Source: a virus. Taken from it: DNA of 23,399 bases. The stretch spans positions 1-23,399 of IMG/VR virus record IMGVR_UViG_3300010370_003144. One strand, given 5' to 3'. Below the pieces are notes generated by a model, which was not told where the DNA came from, ran no database searches, and saw only the letters and a program-made list of their open reading frames with translations. The translations under genes and the position numbers were made by a program. Below are positions 14,410 to 22,534 of the stretch, piece by piece (the stretch's first letter is position 1; each line of letters starts with the position of its first letter).

Positions 14410-15389
14410 TTATTTCTAAAACACCATATCGTTTATCTTTATTTGGAGGTGGCACAGATTATCCAGCATGGTATGAAAAACATCCATCAAAGATAATCTC
14501 TGCTGCGATGGCACATTATTGCTATATAAGTTTGAAGAAGTTACCGCCGTATTTTGAACATGCTAATCGGATCATCTATTCAAAGATAGAAACTGTCAAT
14601 GACATATCTGAGATAGAACATCCTTCAGTAAGGGAGTGTTTAAAGTATTATGATATATCTAATGGTATTTCTATTAGTCACGACGGTGACCTTCCTGCTC
14701 GTTCTGGCATTGGATCATCTTCTGCATTTACTGTTGGACTGATTCACGCTTTACAAACATATCAAAAAAAATTACCTACACCTTATGGTCTTGCTTCAAG
14801 TGCTATTGATGTAGAACAAAATTTTATTGGTGAATCTGTGGGTGTGCAAGATCAGATTACCGCTGCTTACGGTGGTATCAATGTTATTGAACTTTCTAAA
14901 GACAACATCAAAGTTTCAACTCTAGACATTCCGTTTCAGTACGAAGATACTTTAGAAAAACATATCATGTTAGGATTTTCTGGCATTGATAGATTGTCAG
15001 ATGTTCACGCTAAACAACAAGTTGAAAATATCAAATCAGGTAAGTCAGAAAAATATTTGAAAAAAATTCGTGACTTAGCAGATGATGCTTATTGTGCTTT
15101 TCTAGGAGAAGAACCAATAGAACAAATCGGTGCGCTTCTTGATATTCAGTGGCATTACAAAAGACAACTTACTAATGATATTACAACCGAATACATAGAT
15201 AACATCTATCAAAAAGCAAGAGCAGCGGGTGCGTATGGCGGTAAACTTATGGGTGCAGGTGGTGGTGGATTCTTTATGTTTCTTGCATCTCCAGAAAAAC
15301 ATGATATAATAAAACAAGCAATACCTGAAATAAACATATGGGTGCCATTCAAATTTGATTACAGTGGCAGCACGATAATTATGGAGTGA
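14406..15389 (+). CDS. GHMP-family sugar kinase
   Basis: This 327-residue ATP-dependent sugar kinase is most like D-glycero-D-manno-heptose 7-phosphate kinase (HddA) or fucokinase-type members. Motifs: N-terminal 'TPYRLSLFGGGTDYPAWY' (residues 6-23), glycine-rich ATP loop 'LPARSGIGSSSAFTVG' (96-111), 'VGVQDQITAAYGGIN' and C-terminal 'AYGGKLMGAGGGGFFMF'. Such kinases phosphorylate the anomeric or another hydroxyl of a sugar or sugar phosphate, before nucleotidyl transfer. No nucleotidyltransferase or phosphatase is in the window, so the host or distant phage genes must supply that step if the product is a nucleotide sugar. The ATG overlaps the E1 beta-like stop (ATGA), and the stop precedes the next gene's ATG by two bases. 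Confidence 0.9.
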   Translation: MIISKTPYRLSLFGGGTDYPAWYEKHPSKIISAAMAHYCYISLKKLPPYFEHANRIIYSKIETVNDISEIEHPSVRECLKYYDISNGISISHDGDLPARSGIGSSSAFTVGLIHALQTYQKKLPTPYGLASSAIDVEQNFIGESVGVQDQITAAYGGINVIELSKDNIKVSTLDIPFQYEDTLEKHIMLGFSGIDRLSDVHAKQQVENIKSGKSEKYLKKIRDLADDAYCAFLGEEPIEQIGALLDIQWHYKRQLTNDITTEYIDNIYQKARAAGAYGGKLMGAGGGGFFMFLASPEKHDIIKQAIPEINIWVPFKFDYSGSTIIME

Positions 15390-15391
15390 TA

Positions 15392-16567
15392 ATGAAGTAT
15401 CCTTTAATGTCCGACAATATTACTAGAGAAGATTTAGACTTGGTAATAGAACATCTGAAAAAAGATAATCCAAAACTTACAAACGGTCCAGAGTGCCGTG
15501 CCTTTGAAGAAGCATGGAGTAAATGGTTGGGCGTAAAGTATTCAGTCTTTGTAAACTCTGGTGCTTCAGCAAATCTCTTGTCAATGACAATGTTGAAGAT
15601 CAAACATCCGGAGGGTGGTGAAGTTATCGTACCACCATTCACATGGGTATCTGATATTGCATCTATCATTCAGTGTGGTTTTACTCCAGTATTTGTTGAT
15701 ATTGATTTAGATACATTGGGTATGAATACTGACGGTATCATCAATGCCATTACAGATAAGACACGTGCAGTGTTTCTTACGTATGCACAGGGCTTTGATT
15801 GCTTGACAGACAAGCTTCTGGAAGAATTGAGAAATAGAAATATTCCTTTGATTGAAGATGTGTGTGAATCTCATGGTGCAACACACAATCACAAACTACT
15901 AGGTAGCTTTGGTTGGATGTCAAACTTCTCATTTTATTTTGCACACCACATGTCAACGATTGAAGGTGGTATGGTTTGTACAAATGATGAAGAAGTTTAT
16001 CACACAGTTCGTATGCTTCGTTCACATGGTATGGTACGTGAGTGTGGATCAGAAGATATGTCTAATCAGTATAAGAAAAAATATCCAGATTTGAATCCTG
16101 ATTTTATCTTTGCATATCCAGCATACAATATGCGTAATACTGAAATTGGTGGTATACTTGGTCAAAATCAGTTGAAACATTTGGATGAAAATGTTACACT
16201 AAGAAATAAAAATTTGTTTCACTTTTTGTCTAAGTTAGATCAGAGAAAATATAAAGTAGATTTTAGATTGATAGGTTGTAGTAATTATGCATTCAATATT
16301 GTATTACAACACGACTACTGTACAGAATTTTTTGTAAACAGATTGATGGGTAAGATGCGTGATGAAGAAATTGAATTCAGAAGAGGCTCTGCTGGTGGTG
16401 GTAATCAGTTACGCCAACCATATTTGAAAAACATTGTGCCAGAGAAACACTACAAGAATTTTCCAAATACAGATCATATGCACTTCTATTCTTTCTACAT
16501 CGGAAACTATCCAACGCTGAAAGAATCACAGATCAACGAAATCGTAAACATTTTGAATAGGGTATAA
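15392..16567 (+). CDS. DegT-fold sugar enzyme with His in place of the PLP lysine (ColD/E1-type 3-dehydratase-like)
   Basis: This 391-residue protein has the fold and motifs of DegT/DnrJ/EryC1 sugar aminotransferases: 'FVNSGASANLLSM' (phosphate loop), 'VIVPPFTWVSDIASI', 'FVDIDLDTLGM', 'LIEDVCESHGA' and 'GSFGWMSNFSFYF'. At the position of the Schiff-base lysine ('SFYxxK' in aminotransferases) it has His185 in 'AHHMSTIEGGM'. A histidine here marks the dehydratase branch: ColD, which removes O3 from GDP-4-keto-6-deoxymannose, and E1 (RfbH). I see no clear [2Fe-2S] cysteine set as in E1, so ColD-like chemistry fits better. The ATG at 15392 is chosen over an in-frame GTG at 15386 because GGAG (15383-15386) is correctly spaced for it. 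The sugar nucleotide substrate is unknown. Confidence 0.87.
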   Translation: MKYPLMSDNITREDLDLVIEHLKKDNPKLTNGPECRAFEEAWSKWLGVKYSVFVNSGASANLLSMTMLKIKHPEGGEVIVPPFTWVSDIASIIQCGFTPVFVDIDLDTLGMNTDGIINAITDKTRAVFLTYAQGFDCLTDKLLEELRNRNIPLIEDVCESHGATHNHKLLGSFGWMSNFSFYFAHHMSTIEGGMVCTNDEEVYHTVRMLRSHGMVRECGSEDMSNQYKKKYPDLNPDFIFAYPAYNMRNTEIGGILGQNQLKHLDENVTLRNKNLFHFLSKLDQRKYKVDFRLIGCSNYAFNIVLQHDYCTEFFVNRLMGKMRDEEIEFRRGSAGGGNQLRQPYLKNIVPEKHYKNFPNTDHMHFYSFYIGNYPTLKESQINEIVNILNRV

Positions 16568-16568
16568 T

Positions 16569-17510
16569 ATGGGACAGTGGCGAGTATTAGTAACTGGTGG
16601 AGCCGGTTACATCGGATGTATTTTAGTAGAATATCTGTTGCAGATGAATTGTAAAGTTACTGTTCTAGATAACTTTATGTTTCGTCAAAGTGGTTTGAAT
16701 CATCTTTGCGAAAACAAAAATCTAACAATAGTAAATGGAGATATCCGTAATCCAGCACATATGACACCACTGCTGAAAGAAGCAGACATTATTATTCCTC
16801 TTGCAGCATTGGTTGGTGCGCCACTGTGTAACAAAGACGTTGTTGGTGCAGATACAACAAACAAAGATGCAATGTTTTGGATGTTGAAGAACATATCAAA
16901 CGAACAGCGCATCATCATGCCCACAACCAATTCTGCTTATGGTACTGGTGATGAAAACAATTTCTGCACAGAAGATTCTCCGCTTCGTCCTATTTCAAAA
17001 TATGCTGTTGACAAAGTTGCTGTTGAAAAAGTTTTGATGGAACGTGAAAACTCAATCAGCTACCGACTTGCTACTGTATTTGGTATGTCACCACGTATGC
17101 GTACTGACCTGCTTGTGAATGATTTGACATATCGTGCTGTCAATGATGGCTGTGTTGTTATCTTTGAAGGGCATTTCAAACGTAATTACATTCATGTCCG
17201 TGATGTATGTGAAGCATTTTTACATGCGGTTCAACTATTTGATTACATGAAGAGTAATATCTACAACGTGGGTCTTTCTTCTGCAAATGTTTCTAAGCTT
17301 GAGTTGTGTGAAATTATCAAGAAACATATTCCAAGCTTTACAATTGTAGAAGGTGATATCAAGAAAGATCCTGATCAGCGTAACTACATTGTTTCAAACG
17401 AAAAGTTAGAAGCAACTGGATGGATGCCATACCACACTTTAGATGATGGCGTTGAAGAACTCATCAAAGGTTATACGTATCTGAAGAATAACATTCATGG
17501 TAATGTATAA
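16569..17510 (+). CDS. NAD(P)-dependent sugar-nucleotide epimerase/dehydratase (extended SDR)
   Basis: This 313-residue extended short-chain dehydrogenase has the GXXGXXG nucleotide motif in 'VTGGAGYIG' (Gly10, Gly13, Gly16), 'VLDNF' after the second strand, 'VNGDIRN', 'IIPLAALVG', the catalytic Ser in 'TTNSAYG' (Ser122) and Tyr145-X3-Lys149 in 'ISKYAVDK'. The later 'FKRNYIHVRDVCEAFLHAV' and 'IYNVG' are typical of epimerases acting on UDP/GDP/dTDP-sugars. The fold is GalE/RmlB-like rather than GDP-fucose-synthase-like. It begins one base after the ColD-like stop codon, so the two probably act on the same intermediate, with this enzyme epimerising or reducing the keto sugar. Its stop overlaps the gp55 ATG (TAATG), joining the sugar island to the late-control genes. 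Confidence 0.9.
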   Translation: MGQWRVLVTGGAGYIGCILVEYLLQMNCKVTVLDNFMFRQSGLNHLCENKNLTIVNGDIRNPAHMTPLLKEADIIIPLAALVGAPLCNKDVVGADTTNKDAMFWMLKNISNEQRIIMPTTNSAYGTGDENNFCTEDSPLRPISKYAVDKVAVEKVLMERENSISYRLATVFGMSPRMRTDLLVNDLTYRAVNDGCVVIFEGHFKRNYIHVRDVCEAFLHAVQLFDYMKSNIYNVGLSSANVSKLELCEIIKKHIPSFTIVEGDIKKDPDQRNYIVSNEKLEATGWMPYHTLDDGVEELIKGYTYLKNNIHGNV

Positions 17511-18052
17511 TGTCTACAGAAAAACATTACGTAAACAACGCCGATTTTCTAGCAGCACTTATCAAGTATCGGGCTGATTGTGAAGATGCACAAAAGAATA
17601 ATACAGCAGAACCGAAAATACCAAACTATATTGGCGAATGTTTTCTAAAAATTGCAGAGCATCTATCTAGAAAACCAAACTTTATTTCTTACACGTATCG
17701 TGATGAAATGATATCAGATGGTGTAGAAAATTGTTTGATGTATTTCCGTAACTTTGATCCAGATAAATCTAAAAATCCATTTGCATATTTTACTCAGATA
17801 ATTTATTATGCTTTCTTGCGTAGAATCATGCGTGAGAAAAAACAATTGTATGTGAAATATAAAGCAACACAACAGTTTGGTTTGTTGGATGAAGGTGAGA
17901 TGTACGAAGATGAAAATGGAAACATGAAACAGTTTGAACTGTATGACAACATTTCAGAGTTCATTCATAACTTTGAAGAGAACAAGAAGAAAAAAAGCAC
18001 CAAAAAGGCAACTGGGATTGAGCAGTTTATAGACGAAGAATCGGATAGCTGA
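17510..18052 (+). CDS. 55: Late transcription sigma factor gp55
   Basis: This phage sigma factor directs host RNA polymerase to TATAAATA late promoters and works with the sliding clamp gp45. The 180-residue product is close to T4 gp55 (185) and shares 'IPNYIGECFLKIAEHLSRKP', 'NFISYTYRDEMISDGVENCL', 'FNPFAYFTQII'-like 'KNPFAYFTQIIYYAFLRRI' and 'REKKQLYVKYKA'. A basic linker follows, then a C-terminal 'GIEQFIDE' (residues 169-176), which looks like the clamp-binding tail of T4 gp55. The perfect and near-perfect late octamers in the same window are its likely targets. The ATG overlaps the epimerase stop (TAATG), with no strong ribosome site, so translation is probably coupled. The stop overlaps the gp47 ATG. 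Confidence 0.96.
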   Translation: MSTEKHYVNNADFLAALIKYRADCEDAQKNNTAEPKIPNYIGECFLKIAEHLSRKPNFISYTYRDEMISDGVENCLMYFRNFDPDKSKNPFAYFTQIIYYAFLRRIMREKKQLYVKYKATQQFGLLDEGEMYEDENGNMKQFELYDNISEFIHNFEENKKKKSTKKATGIEQFIDEESDS

Positions 18053-19119
18053 TGAAATTATGTATACTTGGTGATACGCATTTTGGTATGCGTAATGACT
18101 CATTGGAATTTCATAAATATGCAGAGAAGTTCTATACGAACACGTTCTTTCCATATCTAAAAGAAAATGGTATTACAACCATTATACAACTTGGCGATCT
18201 ATTTGACCGCCGTAAATTTATCAACTTCAATTCACTTTATTTGTGTCGTAAATATTTCTTTGATAAACTCAAACAAAATAACATCACGTTCATTACACTG
18301 CTTGGCAATCATGATGTTGCATTCAAAAACACCCTACAGATTAATTCCTCAGAATTACTTCTAAAAGAATATGATAACATTACTGTATATAATTCTTTTA
18401 GTACAGTTAGTTTTGACGGTATTGATGTTGACATCGTACCTTGGTTATGTGATGATAATGAAAGTGAAATCCTTTCTCAAATAAAAAATTCAAAAGCACA
18501 AATCTGCTTAGGTCATTTTGAACTTGCTGGTTTTGAAATGGACAGAGGTAATATCTGTCATGAAGGTCTAGATAAAAATAAACTAGACAAGTATGATGTA
18601 GTTCTCACTGGTCATTTTCACCACAAGTCAACCGATGGTACAATTACATACGTCGGTACTCCATATGAGATTACTTGGTCTGATTACAATGATCCAAGAG
18701 GTTTTCATATCTTTGATACGAACACAAGAGAACTTGAGTTCATACAAAATCCCTATCGGATGTTCTACAAGTTGAATTACAAAGATGACTTGGAACATTT
18801 TGCTGAACAGTACAAGACATTTGACTATTCAATCTATCAAGGTTGTTATGTGAAAGTCGTTGTACTTTGCAAACAAAATCCGTTTCTGTTTGACATTGTA
18901 ATAGACAGTCTTTATAAAGCTGGTGTGGCAGATATTTCAATCGTAGAAGACTTCGGTGATATAGAAACCATCAATGATGATGTGATTGATGAAGCGGAAG
19001 ATACGATGACAATTCTTTCCAAGTACATAGATAACTTGACACTTGACGTTGAATCTGCTAAACTAAAAAATATTATGCACGAACTTTACATTGAAGCGTT
19101 AAGCACCGAGACTGAATGA
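18052..19119 (+). CDS. 47: Recombination endonuclease subunit gp47 (Mre11/SbcD-like)
   Basis: This is the nuclease subunit of the gp46-gp47 complex, which resects double-strand breaks for phage recombination and helps host DNA degradation. The 355-residue product (T4 339) has the calcineurin-like phosphoesterase motifs for two metals: 'GDTHFG' (Asp8, His10), 'LGDLFDRR' (Asp49), 'LLGNHDVA' (85-88), 'CLGHFELAG', and 'LTGHFHHKS' (187-191). The C-terminal ~100 residues are the acidic cap and gp46-binding part. Its ATG overlaps the gp55 stop (TGATG), and its stop overlaps the gp46 ATG (ATGA), so the two subunits are translated together. Confidence 0.96.
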   Translation: MKLCILGDTHFGMRNDSLEFHKYAEKFYTNTFFPYLKENGITTIIQLGDLFDRRKFINFNSLYLCRKYFFDKLKQNNITFITLLGNHDVAFKNTLQINSSELLLKEYDNITVYNSFSTVSFDGIDVDIVPWLCDDNESEILSQIKNSKAQICLGHFELAGFEMDRGNICHEGLDKNKLDKYDVVLTGHFHHKSTDGTITYVGTPYEITWSDYNDPRGFHIFDTNTRELEFIQNPYRMFYKLNYKDDLEHFAEQYKTFDYSIYQGCYVKVVVLCKQNPFLFDIVIDSLYKAGVADISIVEDFGDIETINDDVIDEAEDTMTILSKYIDNLTLDVESAKLKNIMHELYIEALSTETE

Positions 19120-20825
19120 TATTATTCAAAAAACTACGTTGGAAAAATCTACTATCTACTGGCAACCATTTCACAGAAATTCAACTGAATGGTAATTCCA
19201 ACACTCTAATTGTAGGCTCAAATGGTTCGGGTAAATCAACAATGCTTGATGCATTGTGCTTTGCCCTTTTTGGCAAACCGTTTAGAAACGTCAACAAACC
19301 AAATCTCCTAAATAGTATCAATGGTAGAGATTGTGTTGTTGAGATTGAGTTTTCTATTGGTAATAAAGAATACAAGATTATTCGTGGTATAAAACCAAAT
19401 ACGTTTGAGATATACCAAGATCAAGTTTTGCTGAACCAAGATGCGGCTGTAAGAGATTACCAAGACTATCTAGAGAAAGTTATTCTCAAGCTAAACTATA
19501 AGTCTTTCACGCAGATCGTAATTCTTGGTTCAGCATCCTTCACTCCTTTCATGCAGTTGTCTGCTGCTGACCGTCGTGCAATCATTGAAGACTTGCTTGA
19601 CATTCAAATCTTTTCTACAATGAATAGTCTGGTAAAAGACAGACTTGCGAACAATAAAGATTTGATGGTGCAGAAGAAGAATGAAATTGAACTGTACAAA
19701 CAGCGTTATGATTTGAAGAAAGAGCATCTAGACAAACTCAATCAGAACAATGAAGAAAAGATAAAAGAATATGAGAAAGAGATACAGAGTAGTAGAGAAA
19801 CCATTGTCTCCTTATCAAATGAAATTGACTTGTTGGGCAAACAAAGCGCCGAGCTGGATGTCAACGTGGCAAAAGCACCTGAAGTTGAGAAGAAGATTGC
19901 GGCGTTTAGAAAGATTGAGTCGCAAATTGAAAGCAAGATATCCAAAGTGGAACATGATAGACATTTCTACGAACACAATCCTGATTGCCCAACCTGTAGG
20001 CAAGCCATTACCCTGGAGTTTAAAGAGGGACAGCTTTCCGAACTCCAATCTAAAGAGCAAGAACTTTCTGGTGGTATAGAAGAACTTAGAACAAAAATCA
20101 CTGAACAAGAATCTGTTTTGAAAGTTATACGTGATGATGAAAAGAAATTGAACACACTGAAAATTGAAATTGCAACAAAACAAACTGGCATCAAAGGTCT
20201 GAATACTGCAATATCAAAGTTGGAAAAGCAGATCAAAGAGTTACAGACAGCAGAAAAACAAGATTCAAATTCCAATGAATTAGTTATAATTCAAGATCAA
20301 ATCAAACAAGCACAGGGCGAACTGAAACAGTTGATTGATGATAAAGCATATTATGATGTTGCTTCCACACTACTCAAAGATACGGGCATCAAAACAAATA
20401 TTGTCAAACAGTATTTACCAGTCATCAATAAATTAGTCAATAAGTATTTGTCTAGTATGGACTTCTTTGTCAATTTCAATTTAGATGAATCTTTCAAAGA
20501 AACAATCAAATCAAGACACCGTGATGACTTCAGTTACCATAATTTTTCAGAAGGTGAGAAACAGCGTATTGATATGTCATTGATGTTGACTTGGAGAGCA
20601 GTTGCTAAACTGAAGAATTCTATCAACACAAACTTACTGATACTTGATGAAGTATTTGATTCAAGTCTTGACGTTGGTGGTACAGAAGATTTGATGAAGA
20701 TACTGCATACGTTGAACGATGTAAACCTTTTTGTGATAAGTCATAAAGGTGATATACTACAAGATAAATTTGCAAATACAATTCGGTTTGAGAAATCAAA
20801 GAACTTTTCAAGGATAGTGAAATGA
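19116..20825 (+). CDS. 46: Recombination endonuclease subunit gp46 (Rad50/SbcC-like ATPase)
   Basis: This is the SMC-like ATPase partner of gp47. The 569-residue product is close to T4 gp46 (560). In order: Walker A 'GSNGSGKS' (34-41), 'FALFGKPFRNVNKPNLLNS', a first coiled-coil arm (about 180-285), a zinc hook CPTC at Cys291/Cys294, the return coiled coil (about 300-410), the ABC signature 'FSEGEKQR' (477-484), Walker B 'LLILDEVFD' (507-515) and a final 'VISHKGD' switch His. All catalytic elements are present. The coiled coil is short, as in phage Rad50 homologues. It overlaps gp47 upstream and peptide deformylase downstream by four bases each (ATGA). Confidence 0.96.
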   Translation: MILFKKLRWKNLLSTGNHFTEIQLNGNSNTLIVGSNGSGKSTMLDALCFALFGKPFRNVNKPNLLNSINGRDCVVEIEFSIGNKEYKIIRGIKPNTFEIYQDQVLLNQDAAVRDYQDYLEKVILKLNYKSFTQIVILGSASFTPFMQLSAADRRAIIEDLLDIQIFSTMNSLVKDRLANNKDLMVQKKNEIELYKQRYDLKKEHLDKLNQNNEEKIKEYEKEIQSSRETIVSLSNEIDLLGKQSAELDVNVAKAPEVEKKIAAFRKIESQIESKISKVEHDRHFYEHNPDCPTCRQAITLEFKEGQLSELQSKEQELSGGIEELRTKITEQESVLKVIRDDEKKLNTLKIEIATKQTGIKGLNTAISKLEKQIKELQTAEKQDSNSNELVIIQDQIKQAQGELKQLIDDKAYYDVASTLLKDTGIKTNIVKQYLPVINKLVNKYLSSMDFFVNFNLDESFKETIKSRHRDDFSYHNFSEGEKQRIDMSLMLTWRAVAKLKNSINTNLLILDEVFDSSLDVGGTEDLMKILHTLNDVNLFVISHKGDILQDKFANTIRFEKSKNFSRIVK

Positions 20826-21400
20826 GTGAAATTCTAACAATTGATACATCTGCTGGTATACAAACCACGGACAGAATAGAGCCTCTTCGTGTATACGGAG
20901 AAGACTTTCATATGCTCGGAAAAAAGATACCAGAATATACTGGATCATTTCCAGCACCAGCATTAGTCACATTAGGTAAAAGACTGAAGATGACTATGAA
21001 ACTTTATGCTGGTTTAGGTCTTTCTGCAAATCAATGTGGTGTTGCTGAAAGAATGTTCGTAATTGGTACCGAAGAATTTCAATTAGTGTGTGTCAATCCA
21101 AAAGTTACCGCAGCTGGTCCTTTTGTAAAAGATAAAGAAGGTTGTCTTTCTTTTCCTGCATTGTTTTTGAATGTTGACCGTCCGTCTTGGATTGAAGCAG
21201 AGTTTTTGGATGAAAACGGTGAAACAAAACAAGTGAGATTGGAAGGTCTTTCTGCACGTTGTTTCCTACATGAACTTGACCATCTCGATGGAATACGTTA
21301 TACTGAGTATGTGAAACCGCTTGCATTGAAAATGGCAAGACAGAAAGCTACCAAGTTAGTAAAGAAAATTGTTAGAGGAAAGAAAAATGAAAACTTCTGA
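20822..21400 (+). CDS. def: Peptide deformylase
   Basis: This metal-dependent deformylase removes the formyl group from nascent protein N-termini. The 192-residue product carries all three motifs: motif I 'GLGLSANQCG' (64-73, with Gln71), motif II 'EGCLS' (106-110, with metal ligand Cys108) and motif III 'HELDH' (150-154, the other two ligands and catalytic Glu). Motif I reads LSANQ where most family members have AAxQ. Phage deformylases are common in marine T4-like phages; in cyanophages they are thought to support turnover of host photosystem proteins. No photosynthesis gene is in this window, so a general role in translating phage proteins is equally possible. Its ATG overlaps the gp46 stop (ATGA). 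Confidence 0.94.
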   Translation: MSEILTIDTSAGIQTTDRIEPLRVYGEDFHMLGKKIPEYTGSFPAPALVTLGKRLKMTMKLYAGLGLSANQCGVAERMFVIGTEEFQLVCVNPKVTAAGPFVKDKEGCLSFPALFLNVDRPSWIEAEFLDENGETKQVRLEGLSARCFLHELDHLDGIRYTEYVKPLALKMARQKATKLVKKIVRGKKNENF

Positions 21401-21737
21401 AACTAAAGAATCTACTTCATATGAAAATTGTATGGAGTTGTTGACTGATGAGTATCAACCACCAACTCTGAATCGTTTTTTTGGTGATAGTGATGATGAA
21501 GATGATGGCGTTGATGTTCAAAACGCAGAATGGCAAAAACATTGGGTTGGTATGCCAGCGTTTGAACAAAACGATAAGAAGACATACAAGACAATCTACC
21601 TTCACTTCCGAAATAAAGAAGACTACGAAGCGTTTGCAAAATTGGTGGACCAGAATCTCACAGAAAAAACAAAATCAATCTGGTATCCAAAATTGGAAAG
21701 AGATGAGAATTCTTTGAAGAGATGGATTGAAGAGTGA
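21387..21737 (+). CDS. Small conserved phage protein of unknown function
   Basis: I cannot name a function. The 116-residue acidic product has a disordered, acidic N-terminal third ('GDSDDEDDGVD') and a compact C-terminal part with 'NAEWQKHWVGMPAFEQND', 'YKTIYLHFRNKEDYEAFAKL' and 'LTEKTKSIWYPKLERDEN'. The pattern 'WxGMP.F...... IxxHF...EDYxxFAKLV.Q.LT.KTKSIWYP' seems familiar from small proteins next to DNA-modification or nuclease genes in environmental phages; this is memory-based and unverified. The ATG at 21387 is chosen because AGAGGAA (21374-21380) is correctly spaced; an in-frame TTG at 21369 is less likely. It overlaps the deformylase end by 14 bases, and its stop overlaps the next GTG (GTGA). 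Confidence 0.8.
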   Translation: MKTSETKESTSYENCMELLTDEYQPPTLNRFFGDSDDEDDGVDVQNAEWQKHWVGMPAFEQNDKKTYKTIYLHFRNKEDYEAFAKLVDQNLTEKTKSIWYPKLERDENSLKRWIEE

Positions 21738-22534
21738 GTCAAATAGATTTTCTCAAAGAAAAACCTCAAGTATTGTTTGAGTATTTTCTCAAAGACTACG
21801 GCAATCTGTTTTCAATAGATGCTGAAGAATGCCGAGCAATTCGAAAGACTGACAAAATTTTCCAAGAGTTGTCAGCGAAATGGTATGATGATTTAGCCAA
21901 CAAAGATACTAGAAACATTTATGAAGTGTACAATCATGATTACTACTTCATAGATGTGTTCAATTGTTTTGTAGAATACAGTAGGGATTATATAAAACGA
22001 GTTATCAAGTCTTCGCATTTTGAAGAACTCAAAACTGCCAAAGTTATTGTTGACATCGGTTGTGGTATAAGTTATAGTACATGCTTACTGAAACAATTGT
22101 TTCCTGAAGCCACTGTTTATGCAATCAATCTGAGAGATACGAAACAGTGGAAATTTTGTGAAGTGATGGCAGAAAGATTCAACTTCAACTTGATTGAATC
22201 TATTACTGAAGTTGGTGAACCTGTTGATATATTGTTTGCTTCAGAATATTTTGAACACATCTATAATCCAGTTGAACATGTTGATCATATTATTGACAAT
22301 CTAAAACCAAAACATATGATTGTTGCAAACTCATTCAATACATGGGGAATGGGACACTTTACACAATATGATGTTTATGGTAGAATAGTGAATCAAGACA
22401 AGATTAGTAAAATGTTCAATCAGCATTTGAAAAGAAAGCAATACGAAAACGTCAAATGCAAAATATGGAATAACAAACCTTTGATATGGAAAAGAAATGA
22501 CGAATCCGAGACATCCAGTTTATATCGTTTCTAA
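21734..22534 (+). CDS. Class I SAM-dependent methyltransferase-like protein
   Basis: This 266-residue protein has a Rossmann-fold methyltransferase core. Motif I is 'VIVDIGCGISYSTCLLKQ' (about 104-121), followed by 'EATVYAINLRDTKQWKFCEV' (motif II, though an Asn stands where an acidic residue usually binds the SAM ribose) and 'VDILFASEYFEHIYNPVEH' (motif IV-like). The last, EYFEHIxxPxxH, is typical of small-molecule, sugar or lipid methyltransferases rather than DNA methylases, which would have DPPY/NPPY or PC motifs. The N-terminal ~100 residues are a helical domain with no recognised motif. The start is GTG overlapping the previous stop codon (GTGA). The 3' end overlaps the glycosyltransferase gene by 38 bases, suggesting a shared pathway. 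Confidence 0.8.
   Translation: MSQIDFLKEKPQVLFEYFLKDYGNLFSIDAEECRAIRKTDKIFQELSAKWYDDLANKDTRNIYEVYNHDYYFIDVFNCFVEYSRDYIKRVIKSSHFEELKTAKVIVDIGCGISYSTCLLKQLFPEATVYAINLRDTKQWKFCEVMAERFNFNLIESITEVGEPVDILFASEYFEHIYNPVEHVDHIIDNLKPKHMIVANSFNTWGMGHFTQYDVYGRIVNQDKISKMFNQHLKRKQYENVKCKIWNNKPLIWKRNDESETSSLYRF

Noticed and set aside
14390-14410. AT-rich TTATTATAATG before the kinase as a promoter
   Set aside because: It encodes the Tyr-Tyr-Asn end of the preceding protein and overlaps the coupled ATGA start; no -35 element or late octamer is present.
16563-16568. TATAAT as a sigma70 -10 element before the epimerase gene
   Set aside because: It is formed by a Val-stop codon pair plus the next ATG, no -35 element is evident, and the genes are one base apart.
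21369-21371. TTG start for the small acidic protein
   Set aside because: The ATG at 21387 has a well-placed AGAGGAA, whereas the TTG would put that ribosome site inside the coding region.
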